Assembly (NCBI RefSeq): GCF_014855515.1
Contig: NZ_JACYFK010000001.1
Coordinates: 1,302,001 to 1,366,000 of the forward strand
Source of the DNA: Euzebyella marina
GTDB lineage: Bacteria > Bacteroidota > Bacteroidia > Flavobacteriales > Flavobacteriaceae
Length of the DNA stretch: 64,000 nucleotides
Direction of reading: 5' to 3'
The translations under genes and the position numbers were made by a program. The notes under the pieces are model-generated. The model had not been told where the DNA came from and searched no databases. It worked only from the letters and a program-made list of their open reading frames with translations. This document shows, piece after piece, positions 50,534 to 59,980 of the stretch. The number at the start of each line of letters is the position of its first letter. The stretch's first letter is position 1.

Positions 50534-51097
50534 TTAAACTTCGTTGTACCTGAAGCAAGAAGTTTCGTGGTCATTGACCATGCCTACTGCCTGCATAAAT
50601 GCGTAGACGATGGTGCTGCCAACAAATTTAAACCCCCGCTTTTTAAGGTCTTTGCTTATCGCGTCGGAAATAGTGGTAGTGGCAGGTGCGCTCTTATAGT
50701 TTTCCACCGAATTCTTAATAGGTTGGTGGTTGACGAAGCCCCAGATGTAATTGCTAAAACTACCAAATTCTTCTTGCACTTTCATAAAAGCTTGTGCATT
50801 GCCGACCGTTGCATTTATTTTTAGTTTGTTTCGAATGATTCCGGCGTTTTGTTGTAGCTCATCTTTTTTCTCCTGTGAATAAGTAGCGATTTTCCGGTAA
50901 TCGTAACTGTCAAAAGCGTTTTTAAAATTTTCTCTTTTTCTTAAAATGGTGATCCAACTTAATCCGGCTTGAAAAGATTCTAATAACAAAAACTCGAAAA
51001 GTGTATCATCATCTTTTACGGGAACGCCCCATTCTTGGTCGTGATATGCTTTGTATTGCTCGTCTCCGGCGCACCATCCGCAGCGGTGTTTTTCCAT
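50534..51097 (-). CDS. tag: DNA-3-methyladenine glycosylase I
   Basis: Tag removes 3-methyladenine from DNA. The 187-residue protein starts MEKHRCGWCAGDEQY with the zinc-binding cysteines, then YHDQEWGVPVKDD, FELLLLESFQAGLSW-type helix, and the C-terminal zinc ligands in VNDHETSCFRY. Length fits. It lies 10 nt upstream of the PepSY-like gene at 49930 on the same strand, so all three minus-strand genes may be one transcript. Confidence 0.93.
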   Translation of the reverse strand: MEKHRCGWCAGDEQYKAYHDQEWGVPVKDDDTLFEFLLLESFQAGLSWITILRKRENFKNAFDSYDYRKIATYSQEKKDELQQNAGIIRNKLKINATVGNAQAFMKVQEEFGSFSNYIWGFVNHQPIKNSVENYKSAPATTTISDAISKDLKKRGFKFVGSTIVYAFMQAVGMVNDHETSCFRYNEV

Positions 51098-51257
51098 GGG
51101 TGAATTTTTTGAATAAAGATAGGCTAAACTTTAAAAAGCCAAGGTGAATGAGAGGTCTTTCCGTTAAAGAAACTCTTATCATTTTTTATCACGGAAAGCA
51201 TTTAAGACCTTTGTAAGGTTTTTGAAATTTAATCTACCAACAAGGCAGTTAAAATAA

Positions 51258-51890
51258 ATGAGAATGTCAATATCTACCGAAAACGAAGCCCAGACCACTT
51301 TGATTAAGAAAGCCCTTTCGCAGGCCGTTTCATACCCCGATTATCGTGAGATGGTAAACCAGTTGGCTTTAGAGGGTAGGTCGACCGGCCCGAATCAAAC
51401 TGAAGCTTTGGCCAATTATACCATGTTGAACGATAGACGCATGAAGCGGTTTGATAAGACCGTTAAATTGTCGGACGAAACAATAAGCGATATCGAAAAT
51501 ATAGACAGGCCGTTGACTTTGTTGGTTTTGACCGAAAGTTGGTGTGGAGATGCGTCACCAGCCTTACCTGTTATGAACAAGGTTGCCGAGTTAAGCGATG
51601 TTGTTGATTTAAAAGTGGTATTGCGGGATGAACACCTAGAACTGATGGATGAGTTTTTGACCAATGGTGCGCGTTCGATACCGAAACTTCTTGTAATCGA
51701 TAAGAATTCAAACGAAGTGGTCGAAGAATGGGGCCCTAGGCCTGAACCGGCGGCACGAATGGTTACCGAACACAAAGAGAAATTTGGTAAAATTATGCCT
51801 GAACTCAAAGAAGAGCTTCAGCAATGGTATAATAAAGACAAAGGTCAAACTATTGCAAGGGAGGTTTTAGCGAGCCTTGCCCTGAAATAA
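51258..51890 (+). CDS. Thioredoxin-fold protein
   Basis: A 210-residue thioredoxin-like protein. The active-site region is TESWCGDASPALPVMNK, with a single cysteine (CGDA rather than CxxC), so it is probably not a classical dithiol reductase. The fold is supported by PLTLLVLTESWC, VVLRDEHLEL and ARSIPKLLVIDKN. Two starts (51258 and 51264) are possible. Its 3' end overlaps the convergent TonB-like gene by 24 nt. Function unknown; no signal peptide, so cytoplasmic. Confidence 0.75.
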   Translation: MRMSISTENEAQTTLIKKALSQAVSYPDYREMVNQLALEGRSTGPNQTEALANYTMLNDRRMKRFDKTVKLSDETISDIENIDRPLTLLVLTESWCGDASPALPVMNKVAELSDVVDLKVVLRDEHLELMDEFLTNGARSIPKLLVIDKNSNEVVEEWGPRPEPAARMVTEHKEKFGKIMPELKEELQQWYNKDKGQTIAREVLASLALK

Positions 51891-52592
51891 GTACGTGATC
51901 GTTCCTTTTTGGGAAGATTTGCTCGCCGAGCTAAACTTGGCTTTGTAGGCGTAAGCAATGGCATTATCTACTAAACAACCATTCGATGTGCCCGAGCTTT
52001 TTGAATTGAAATCGGCATCGACCACATTGCCCGCCGAATTAACCTCTATATTGATGACCACTTTGCCACCTTCGATACAAGTGTATATTGGCGGGGGTAA
52101 TCTATAACCGCTGCGCTCGACCAAAGAAAATGATACGGATGTTCTGCGCTTTGCCAGATTATTGGTGAATTCTTGCTTTTGGGCTTCCTTTTCGCCTAAC
52201 ATTTGCTCAGCTTCTTCTCTTTTTTTACGAAGTTCCTCAACGCGGGATGCATAATCAGAATCTGAAAGTTCATCGGTTGTTTCGCCCTCTTCCGAAGCTT
52301 CGCGTTCCTCTAAAATCTCTTGTAACGTTTTTAGTGGTTCTGGATTGCCATAACTGGGTTTTGCAGCTTCGTTGTAAGCCATGTGACTTTTAATAGCTTC
52401 TGCCTCAGACATTTCTTCTTCGGGCTCTTCCTCTTCAATTTCTTCCAGCTCTTCTTGGTCCAGTACCATCTCAACAACATATTCGTCTTCCTTTTCCATT
52501 CCTCCCAAATGAATATTATAGAGACAAAGCACTACGATACCCATTGAGAAAAAGGTAATTAATAACGATAACTGTTTACGGTTGAGATTCAT
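51867..52592 (-). CDS. TonB-like energy transducer protein
   Basis: A 241-residue protein with one N-terminal membrane helix (residues 9-27), a long acidic segment rich in Glu (residues 35-70), a coiled-coil-like charged region (90-140) and a C-terminal domain CIEGGKVVINIEVNSAGNVVDADF resembling the TonB C-terminal domain. It has no proline-rich linker. No ExbB or ExbD genes are near, so it may be an orphan TonB-like protein that supplies receptors such as the one at 38790. It is convergent with the thioredoxin-fold gene. Confidence 0.7.
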   Translation of the reverse strand: MNLNRKQLSLLITFFSMGIVVLCLYNIHLGGMEKEDEYVVEMVLDQEELEEIEEEEPEEEMSEAEAIKSHMAYNEAAKPSYGNPEPLKTLQEILEEREASEEGETTDELSDSDYASRVEELRKKREEAEQMLGEKEAQKQEFTNNLAKRRTSVSFSLVERSGYRLPPPIYTCIEGGKVVINIEVNSAGNVVDADFNSKSSGTSNGCLVDNAIAYAYKAKFSSASKSSQKGTITYLFQGKAR

Positions 52593-52665
52593 ACTATGTT
52601 TATAACCACAAATTTTTAAAATTATTTTGTTTTGTCGACGAACGGGAGTCCTTCCTTACATCAAA

Positions 52666-53379
52666 CTATTCCTCTTCTTGTCGGCCCAATAAATTTTCGG
52701 CAAAGCTATTGGGGTCTAGGGCTTTATTTACGTTGAAATCACCTATTTTGGTTCTTCTCAATTGACTTAAATGGCCTCCCGACCCTAACTTTTGCCCCAA
52801 ATCGTGTGCCAAACTCCGAATATAAGTACCCTTGCTGCAAACTACCCTGAATTGGAGGTTTGGCAATGCTATTTCTGTTATTTCAAATGTAGAAATATGA
52901 ACCTTTCTAGCTTTTATTTCTACATCTTGACCCTTTCTGGCATATTCGTAGAGTCGTTTGCCATCTTTTTTTATGGCCGAGAATACAGGAGGTAGTTGTT
53001 CGATTTCTCCAATAAAGCTTTGAGCCCCTTTATGTATAGAGTCTTCGGTAATATGTGAAATGGAAAAGGTTTGGTCGATTTCGGTTTCTAAATCATAAGA
53101 AGGGGTGGTGGCTCCCAACACAATTGTGCCGGTATATTCTTTTTCTTGACCCTGTAGTTCGGGAATTTCTTTAGTGAACTTACCACAACAAACAATCAAT
53201 AAACCCGTAGCCAAGGGGTCTAAAGTGCCGGCATGGCCAATCTTAATTTTTTTAAGGCCGAATTTCTTTCTGATGGCCCATTTTAATTTATTCACTGCCT
53301 GAAATGAAGACCATTTCAATGGTTTGTCAATGAGCAAAATCTGACCGCTAAGAAAATCTTCTTTGGTACGGGTATCCAT
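52666..53379 (-). CDS. truB: tRNA pseudouridine(55) synthase
   Basis: TruB makes pseudouridine 55 in the T-loop of tRNAs. The 237-residue protein has the catalytic aspartate in KIGHAGTLDPLATGLLIV (near residue 50), LPPVFSAIKKDGKRLYEYA and SKGTYIRSLAHDLG. It lacks the C-terminal PUA-type extension of E. coli TruB (314 residues), which is usual in Bacteroidota. It sits 42 nt downstream of uppP and probably belongs to the ftsX-DUF3098-uppP-truB operon. Confidence 0.95.
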   Translation of the reverse strand: MDTRTKEDFLSGQILLIDKPLKWSSFQAVNKLKWAIRKKFGLKKIKIGHAGTLDPLATGLLIVCCGKFTKEIPELQGQEKEYTGTIVLGATTPSYDLETEIDQTFSISHITEDSIHKGAQSFIGEIEQLPPVFSAIKKDGKRLYEYARKGQDVEIKARKVHISTFEITEIALPNLQFRVVCSKGTYIRSLAHDLGQKLGSGGHLSQLRRTKIGDFNVNKALDPNSFAENLLGRQEEE

Positions 53380-53421
53380 TACCTGATTGAATTATGAAAT
53401 AAATAAATGGGAAGCGGAAAA

Positions 53422-54216
53422 CTATCCCCAAAATCCGTATGCCACAGCAATAAGGCCTACGATAAGGCAGTAAATGGCAAAATACGATAGCTTACTTTTC
53501 TTGACCAATTGTATCATCCAGGTACAGGCGGCCAATCCCGCTAAAAAAGCTGCAATGAACCCAGCGCCCATGGCCATACCGCTGTTACCGCTAAAGGTAA
53601 GGTCACCGCTTAACAGGTCTTTGGCAATCTTTCCGAAAATTAACGGAACTACCATCAAAAAAGAAAAACGTGCGGCTTTGGTCTTATCGACGCCCAATAA
53701 AACGGAAGTAGAGATAGTGGCACCACTTCTTGAAATACCAGGTAGCATGGCAATTGCCTGTGATACACCGATGATGAATGCATTTGTAAAGCTCACTGTT
53801 TTATCGGTGTCTTTCGCCTTGTCGGCCAAATAAAGAAGTACTGCCGTGATCAATAGCATAAAACCGACAAAACGAATGTTGCCGCCGAAAAATGCTTCTA
53901 GCTGCTCTTCAAAAAAGAGCCCCACAAAAACAGCGGGAATCATTGAAACAATAATTTTCAATGAAAATTGGGTTTCTTCATTCCATTTAAAGCTCAAAAG
54001 ACCTTTGATAATTTCCCAAACATCTTTTCTGAAGACTACCAAGGTACTCAAGGCAGTGGCAAAATGGAGCAAAACTGTAAACAACAGACTCTCTTCGGGT
54101 ACGGAGTTGTCTCCTAAAATAGCCTTCCCCAGTTCTAAATGTCCGCTAGATGATACAGGTAAAAATTCGGTCAATCCTTGAATGATTCCGAGAATGATGG
54201 CGTCTAAAGTATCCAA
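53422..54216 (-). CDS. uppP: Undecaprenyl-diphosphate phosphatase
   Basis: UppP (BacA) recycles undecaprenyl diphosphate for cell-wall synthesis. The 264-residue membrane protein has both conserved motifs, GLTEFLPVSSSGHLEL (residues 16-31) and PGISRSGATIS (near residue 158), plus about eight membrane segments. Only 2 nt separate it from the DUF3098 gene upstream, and truB follows. Grouping with ftsX points to an envelope-division operon. Confidence 0.95.
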   Translation of the reverse strand: MDTLDAIILGIIQGLTEFLPVSSSGHLELGKAILGDNSVPEESLLFTVLLHFATALSTLVVFRKDVWEIIKGLLSFKWNEETQFSLKIIVSMIPAVFVGLFFEEQLEAFFGGNIRFVGFMLLITAVLLYLADKAKDTDKTVSFTNAFIIGVSQAIAMLPGISRSGATISTSVLLGVDKTKAARFSFLMVVPLIFGKIAKDLLSGDLTFSGNSGMAMGAGFIAAFLAGLAACTWMIQLVKKSKLSYFAIYCLIVGLIAVAYGFWG

Positions 54217-54218
54217 AG

Positions 54219-54488
54219 TTATTTTTTCTTCTTGTGCGGATTCAACAAAATGGCATAAATCTCAATGCCCAACCCGATCAATACCAGGGTAGGCGCCAAG
54301 CGTATTCTTCTAAAGCTGTAGATATCTTCGTTGAATACATTAGGGTCATCGCTGCCACCGCCACTCATAAGAATAAAGCCCAAAGCAATGAAAGCCACCC
54401 CTATGAACATAAAAGTGTAATTCTTTTTTTGGAATATAAATTCTTGACGCTGCGGTTGATTGGCCTGCTTCTGATGTTTTTTACCCAT
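54219..54488 (-). CDS. DUF3098 membrane protein
   Basis: An 89-residue protein with two membrane segments, YTFMFIGVAFIALGFILMSG and LAPTLVLIGLGIEIYAILL, and a GGGSDDPNVFNEDIYSFRRI loop, typical of DUF3098. Function is unknown, but the gene lies between ftsX and uppP, as commonly found in Bacteroidota. It may assist cell division or wall synthesis by context only. Confidence 0.85.
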   Translation of the reverse strand: MGKKHQKQANQPQRQEFIFQKKNYTFMFIGVAFIALGFILMSGGGSDDPNVFNEDIYSFRRIRLAPTLVLIGLGIEIYAILLNPHKKKK

Positions 54489-54562
54489 GCTGCAAATTTA
54501 GGGAAAAAGTTATTGGTTGTCACTTTTTATGAACTTCTTGACAATTCAGCGTACCATCGACA

Positions 54563-55441
54563 TCAATAGTAGAGTTCGTCGGTACGAAGATTGAGAAATC
54601 GCTGTGTTGCAAAAAACGTGCAGACCAGTGAAATTAGTATACCTAACAAAAAGATGGCGCCGAAAAGCATGCCAAGTATCTCCAACTCTTCAAAAAGCTG
54701 CAGCTCCGGAAAATTTTGGTCGAGATAGTACAATGAAGCGATCAGAACCCCAATGGCGATAAGTGCTCCGAGCATACCAAGTTTAACGTTCGTCCAGATG
54801 AAAGGCCGACGAATAAACATTTTGGTGGCCCCGACCATCTGCATAGTCTTGATGATAAATCTTTTTGAATAAATCGATAGACGAATCGAACTGTTGATAA
54901 GAAGAAAGGCGATGAATGTGAAAATACCACTGGCCACCAGGATCCAGAAACTGATTCTTTTCACGTTATCCGTTAGAAGACCTACCAAAGGTTTGTCATA
55001 GCTCACCTCTTCTACATAACTTTTCTCCGATAAATTTTGGGCAATTTGCTCAATTTGTTCGGGGGTAACGAAATCGGCCTTCAATTGAACGTCTATGGAA
55101 TTTTTTAAAGGGTTGTAACCTAAAAAATCCTGAAAATCTTCACCAATTTCTTCGCTGTGCTGTTCGGCGGCCTCTTCTTTTGAAACATAAATGGCCGCTT
55201 TGGTGTGTTCGGCCTGCATAAGCGTTTTTTGAAGCTGGTCGACTTCCGATTCTTTCGCCTCATCCTTTAGAAAAACAGAAATGGTAATTTGCTCTTTAAA
55301 ATGATCGGCCATCTTTTTGGTGTTGAGCACCAAAAGGCCTAGAATACCTAACAAAAACAGTACGAGCCCGATACTTAACGCCACCGAGAAGTACGATGAT
55401 ATCAATTTCTGCCTTTGATACTGTTCAAATGATTTTCCCAT
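54563..55441 (-). CDS. ftsX: FtsX-type cell division permease protein
   Basis: A 292-residue membrane protein with an N-terminal helix (residues 17-37), an extracytoplasmic domain (about 45-160, ISVFLKDEAKESEVDQL and YVEEVSYDKPL), and three C-terminal helices with the FtsX signature MVGATKMFIRRPFIWTNVKLG. FtsX works with FtsE to control peptidoglycan hydrolysis at division; no ftsE is in the window. It heads the DUF3098-uppP-truB group and is divergent from leuS, 80 nt away. Confidence 0.88.
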   Translation of the reverse strand: MGKSFEQYQRQKLISSYFSVALSIGLVLFLLGILGLLVLNTKKMADHFKEQITISVFLKDEAKESEVDQLQKTLMQAEHTKAAIYVSKEEAAEQHSEEIGEDFQDFLGYNPLKNSIDVQLKADFVTPEQIEQIAQNLSEKSYVEEVSYDKPLVGLLTDNVKRISFWILVASGIFTFIAFLLINSSIRLSIYSKRFIIKTMQMVGATKMFIRRPFIWTNVKLGMLGALIAIGVLIASLYYLDQNFPELQLFEELEILGMLFGAIFLLGILISLVCTFFATQRFLNLRTDELYY

Positions 55442-55521
55442 ACACGCCTATACAGCCGTAAATTTAGGAAAGTAAATTGAATAAACTTATTTTTGCGCGA
55501 CATAGAAAATAAAGCACACCC

Positions 55522-58500
55522 ATGCAGTACGATTTCAATAGCATAGAGAAAAAATGGCAGGAATATTGGGCCAAAAATCAAACATTTAAAGCCAGCAACG
55601 ACTCTGAGAAAGAGAAGTTTTATGTGCTTGATATGTTTCCCTATCCTTCCGGTGCAGGTCTGCATGTGGGGCACCCTTTGGGGTACATTGCCAGTGATAT
55701 TTATGCACGCTATAAAAGGCATAAGGGTTTTAACGTGCTGCACCCCATGGGCTATGACTCTTTCGGACTTCCGGCGGAGCAGTATGCCATTCAAACAGGC
55801 CAGCATCCGGCCGATACCACTCGGGTAAATATTGAAGGGGGAGTTGATAAGGAAGGAAAGAAAATTGAGGGTTACCGCAATCAATTAGACCGCATGGGCT
55901 TCTCTTTCGATTGGAGCCGTGAGGTGCGTACCTCTAACCCCGATTATTACAAATGGACGCAATGGGTGTTTATTCAATTGTTCAATTCTTGGTACAATAC
56001 CGATACCGATAAGGCCGAAGATATTTCAGATTTAATTTCTGCTTTTGAGAAGAACGGAAACACCGATATCAATGCCGTTTGCGATGAAGACACCCCTTCT
56101 TTTAGTGCAGAAGATTGGAAAGCTTTTTCAGAAAAGGAAAAACAAGAACTATTACTAAAATACCGTCTGACCTATTTGGCCGAAAGCGAAGTGAACTGGT
56201 GCCCTGCCTTGGGTACCGTGCTCGCAAATGATGAGATTGTCAATGGTGTTTCTGAGCGTGGTGGTCACCCGGTGGTTCGTAAAAAAATGACCCAATGGAG
56301 CATGCGAATTACCGCCTATGCCCAGCGATTGTTAGACGGACTTCAAAAAGTAGATTGGCCACAGCCTTTAAAAGATTCACAGACCAACTGGATTGGTCGC
56401 AGCGTTGGAGCCTCCGTAGACTTTAACTTAAAGGATTTTGAGAATACTATCTCAGTTTTTACAACAAGACCTGATACTATTTTTGGGGTAAGTTTTATGA
56501 CTCTTGCTCCCGAGCACGATTTGGTGGTAAAAATCACCACCCCTGAGCAAAAGGAGGCTGTAGATGCCTATATCGAGGCTACGGCCAAGCGAAGCGAACG
56601 CGAGCGAATGGCAGATGTAAAGACCATTTCGGGAGTATTTACCGGTGCGTATGCAGAACATCCTTTTACGAAAGAACCGATTCCTGTTTGGATTGGAGAC
56701 TATGTTTTGGCCGGTTACGGAACAGGTGCCGTGATGGCCGTGCCTTGTGGCGATCAGCGCGATTATGATTTTGCTAAGCATTTTAATATCGACATACCGA
56801 ATATTTTTGAAGGTGTTGATATTTCTGAGGAGGCGTTTGCGGACAAAGAAAATACAGTGATTGCCAATTCTGATTTCTTGAACGGATTGCCCTATAAAGA
56901 GGCGACCAAAAAAGTGATTGCCGAATTGGAGAAACTAGGCCAGGGAGAAGGCAAGGTCAATTACCGCCTTCGTGATGCCGTTTTTAGCCGTCAACGCTAT
57001 TGGGGTGAGCCTTTCCCGGTGTATTATGATGCCGATGGATTGCCGTACATGATCGAAGAAGAGTATTTGCCAATAACTTTACCGGAGGTGGATAAGTATC
57101 TGCCAACAGAAACGGGAGAACCGCCTTTGGGTAACGCCACCGAGTGGGCTTGGGATACCGTAAGCAAAAAAGTAGTGGCGAACAGTAAGATAGATAACGA
57201 AACGGTCTTCGCCTTAGATTTGAATACTATGCCTGGTTGGGCAGGTAGCTCGCAGTACTTCAATATATATATGAACGTGGACCCCAAGAATAGTCAAGAG
57301 ATTTTCTCCCAAGATGCCATTAATTATTGGCAAGATGTGGACTTGTATATTGGCGGTAGCGAGCACGCAACCGGCCATTTGTTGTATAGCCGTTTTTGGC
57401 AAAAGTTTATGTTCGATAAGGGCCTGGTGCCCAAAGACGAGTTTGCCAAAAAACTCATCAACCAGGGGATGATTACGGGGACAAGTGCCTTTGTTTATAG
57501 GTTGCCCATTACGTTAGGTTTTGATAAAGAAAACCTCGATGAGACTTATAATATTAAAAATGAAGTTCTCAATACTCAGATTTTTGTCAGTTATACCTTA
57601 GTTTCTAGTTTGGTAAAAGATGCTGACGTTGCTGCCGATTTGCAAACTTCACTCGAAGATATTTTTACAGGAAAGTATGGGAAAGGTTTTGCCAATGTAA
57701 GTTTAAGAGTTGATGATATTCAGAAAATACACGCTGATGTTTCTTTGGTAAATGCTTCGGACGAATTAGATATTGAAGGATTTAAAAAGTGGCGGCCTGA
57801 ATTCGCAGAAGCTATATTTGTAGATGATACTGGAAGGCTAATAATAGGGAAAGGAAATGGTTATATAGTTGCCCGCGAAGTAGAAAAAATGTCCAAGTCC
57901 AAATACAACGTAGTCAACCCAGATGCTATTTGTGAAGAGTTTGGGGCAGACAGCCTCCGTTTGTATGAAATGTTTTTGGGTCCGTTGGAGCAATCCAAAC
58001 CTTGGAATACAGCCGGAATCACCGGTGTTCACAGCTTCTTGAAAAAACTTTGGCGTTTGTACCATGGTGGTGTCGATGGTGCTTTTATGGTCAATGACGA
58101 AGAACCTAGTAAAGACTCTTGGAAAACGCTTCATAAAACCATTAAAAAAGTAGAGGAAGATATTGAGAACTTTAGCTTTAACACCTCGGTTTCTACCTTT
58201 ATGATTGCCGTAAACGAACTATCGTCTCAAAAATGCGCCAGTCGTCAAATTTTAGAGCCTTTGATTATTCTAGTATCGCCTTATACGCCTCATATCGCTG
58301 AAGAACTTTGGGAAAAATTGGGTCACACAGAATCTATTTCTGAGGCGCCTTTCCCTAAATTTGAGGAGAAGTACTTGGTAGAAAGTAGCAAAGAATATCC
58401 TATTTCCTTTAACGGAAAAATGCGTTTTAAACTAGAGCTTCCTTTGGATATGTCTAAAGAAGATATTGAGTCCGCTGTATTGGCCCACGAAAAAACGCAG

Positions 58501-58572
58501 CAGCAATTACAAGGGCGAACCCCCAAAAAGGTAATTGTGGTGCCCGGTAAAATCGTAAATATCGTTGGCTAA
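55522..58572 (+). CDS. leuS: Leucyl-tRNA synthetase with large leucine-specific insertion
   Basis: This 1016-residue class I synthetase has the HIGH motif as PYPSGAGLHVGHPLGY (near residue 37), the editing (CP1) domain with TTRPDTIFGVSF and GTGAVMAVPCGDQRDYDF, and the KMSKS motif as EKMSKSKYNVVNPD near residue 790. Between GTSAFVYR (near 652) and KMSKS lies an insertion of about 130 residues, longer than in most relatives I know, with lower GC content than the flanks. Remaining domains look intact, including the anticodon-binding helix bundle. The gene is divergent from ftsX and followed by a terminator. Confidence 0.95.
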   Translation: MQYDFNSIEKKWQEYWAKNQTFKASNDSEKEKFYVLDMFPYPSGAGLHVGHPLGYIASDIYARYKRHKGFNVLHPMGYDSFGLPAEQYAIQTGQHPADTTRVNIEGGVDKEGKKIEGYRNQLDRMGFSFDWSREVRTSNPDYYKWTQWVFIQLFNSWYNTDTDKAEDISDLISAFEKNGNTDINAVCDEDTPSFSAEDWKAFSEKEKQELLLKYRLTYLAESEVNWCPALGTVLANDEIVNGVSERGGHPVVRKKMTQWSMRITAYAQRLLDGLQKVDWPQPLKDSQTNWIGRSVGASVDFNLKDFENTISVFTTRPDTIFGVSFMTLAPEHDLVVKITTPEQKEAVDAYIEATAKRSERERMADVKTISGVFTGAYAEHPFTKEPIPVWIGDYVLAGYGTGAVMAVPCGDQRDYDFAKHFNIDIPNIFEGVDISEEAFADKENTVIANSDFLNGLPYKEATKKVIAELEKLGQGEGKVNYRLRDAVFSRQRYWGEPFPVYYDADGLPYMIEEEYLPITLPEVDKYLPTETGEPPLGNATEWAWDTVSKKVVANSKIDNETVFALDLNTMPGWAGSSQYFNIYMNVDPKNSQEIFSQDAINYWQDVDLYIGGSEHATGHLLYSRFWQKFMFDKGLVPKDEFAKKLINQGMITGTSAFVYRLPITLGFDKENLDETYNIKNEVLNTQIFVSYTLVSSLVKDADVAADLQTSLEDIFTGKYGKGFANVSLRVDDIQKIHADVSLVNASDELDIEGFKKWRPEFAEAIFVDDTGRLIIGKGNGYIVAREVEKMSKSKYNVVNPDAICEEFGADSLRLYEMFLGPLEQSKPWNTAGITGVHSFLKKLWRLYHGGVDGAFMVNDEEPSKDSWKTLHKTIKKVEEDIENFSFNTSVSTFMIAVNELSSQKCASRQILEPLIILVSPYTPHIAEELWEKLGHTESISEAPFPKFEEKYLVESSKEYPISFNGKMRFKLELPLDMSKEDIESAVLAHEKTQQQLQGRTPKKVIVVPGKIVNIVG

Positions 58573-58620
58573 CGGCTATTCTATTATTAGAAATTCCTAA
58601 AATATCAACTTTTGAAATTA

Positions 58621-58648
58621 ACACCCCTCTATTTTGAGGGGTGTTTTG
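58621..58648 (+). terminator. Rho-independent terminator after leuS
   Basis: ACACCCCTC (58621-58629) pairs with GAGGGGTGT (58636-58644), followed by TTTT. Confidence 0.85.
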
Positions 58649-58754
58649 TTATAAAAATGTGTTTTCTAGCCTATTAAGCATTAGTTTTTAACGACTTTGT
58701 TTTCAGTTGCCCAATTTTTATTCCAATTTTGAAGGAACTTAAAAGGCAACTCAA

Positions 58755-59855
58755 ATGAAAATAGGTGTACCAAAAGAAATCAAAAACAACGAAGGTCGAG
58801 TGGGTATGACCCCTGCCGGGGTTTACGAATTGGTAAAAAATGGCCATAGCGTTCATGTTCAATCGGGTGCCGGAGAAGGCAGTGGTTTCTACGACCACGA
58901 CTATAAAAAGGCCGGTGCTATCATTTTAGATACCATCGGGCATGTTTATGCCATGAACGAAATGATCGTGAAGGTAAAAGAGCCAATTGAAGAAGAGTAT
59001 GAGATGGTGCAGAAAGGGCAAGTAATATTTACCTATTTTCATTTTGCATCCAGTGAAGCCTTGACCAAGGCCATGATTAAGAGTGGTGCGACCTGTATTG
59101 CCTATGAAACGGTAGAAGATGAAGACGGCACCCTGCCCTTGTTGACACCGATGTCAGAGGTGGCCGGTAGAATGGCGATTCAGCAGGGAGCCAAATACCT
59201 GGAGAAACCGGCCAAGGGTAGAGGGGTACTTTTAGGTGGTGTGCCTGGGGTAGCACCTGGTAAGGTTCTGGTGTTAGGGGCGGGAGTCGTTGGTATTCAG
59301 GCTGCTAAAATGGCAGCAGGATTGGGCGCCCACGTAACCATTCTTGACATTAATTTGAAACGATTGCGCTATGTAAACGATGTTATGCCACCGCACGTAG
59401 TAACCGAGTTTTCAAATGAATTCAATATTAGAAAGCACATAAGGTCACACGACCTCATAGTTGGCGGAGTGTTGCTCAAAGGCGCAAAAGCCCCCAATCT
59501 AATCACTAGAGATATGTTGAGCGAAATGAGGCCGGGCACCGTTATCGTAGATGTAGCCGTTGACCAAGGTGGCTGTGTTGAAACTACACGGCCGACTACC
59601 CATGAAGACCCTGTTTATATAATTGATGATGTGTTGCACTACACGGTAGCCAATATGCCCGGTGCCGTGCCCTATACTTCGACTATGGCTTTGACGAATG
59701 TTACCCTGCCGTATGTTCTTAAGTTGGCCAATTTGGGTTGGCAAAAAGCCTGTGAGATGGATAGTTCTTTGCAAAAGGGACTTAATATCACCGATGGGAA
59801 GGTGGTTTATAGGGAAATTATAGAGGCCTTCAATTGGACGGGAACGAAAGCCTGA
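58755..59855 (+). CDS. ald: Alanine dehydrogenase
   Basis: This 366-residue enzyme interconverts L-alanine and pyruvate plus ammonia with NAD. Signatures are MKIGVPKEIKNNEGRVGMTP at the start, the NAD-binding GKVLVLGAGVVGIQAAKMA (near residue 170), the DINLKRLRYV segment, and VDVAVDQGGCVETT with PGAVPYTSTMALTN downstream. The fit is complete. It stands alone between two terminators. Confidence 0.96.
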   Translation: MKIGVPKEIKNNEGRVGMTPAGVYELVKNGHSVHVQSGAGEGSGFYDHDYKKAGAIILDTIGHVYAMNEMIVKVKEPIEEEYEMVQKGQVIFTYFHFASSEALTKAMIKSGATCIAYETVEDEDGTLPLLTPMSEVAGRMAIQQGAKYLEKPAKGRGVLLGGVPGVAPGKVLVLGAGVVGIQAAKMAAGLGAHVTILDINLKRLRYVNDVMPPHVVTEFSNEFNIRKHIRSHDLIVGGVLLKGAKAPNLITRDMLSEMRPGTVIVDVAVDQGGCVETTRPTTHEDPVYIIDDVLHYTVANMPGAVPYTSTMALTNVTLPYVLKLANLGWQKACEMDSSLQKGLNITDGKVVYREIIEAFNWTGTKA

Positions 59856-59880
59856 CCATGTACATTTTGTCAGTAAGGAG

Positions 59881-59908
59881 CACCCCGTTCTAATATGGCG
59901 GGGTTTTT
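59881..59908 (+). terminator. Terminator after ald
   Basis: ACCCCG (59882-59887) pairs with CGGGGT (59899-59904), followed by TTTTT; the stem is short. Confidence 0.7.
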
Positions 59909-59980
59909 GACGTTAAGTGAAGAAGGTTTCCCATTGGATGGGGAAACTTAGTATCTTTATTACGATTAAATTAGAAAATT

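Noticed and set aside
51258-51890. Classical thiol-disulfide thioredoxin
   Set aside because: The active site has a single cysteine (WCGDA), not CxxC.
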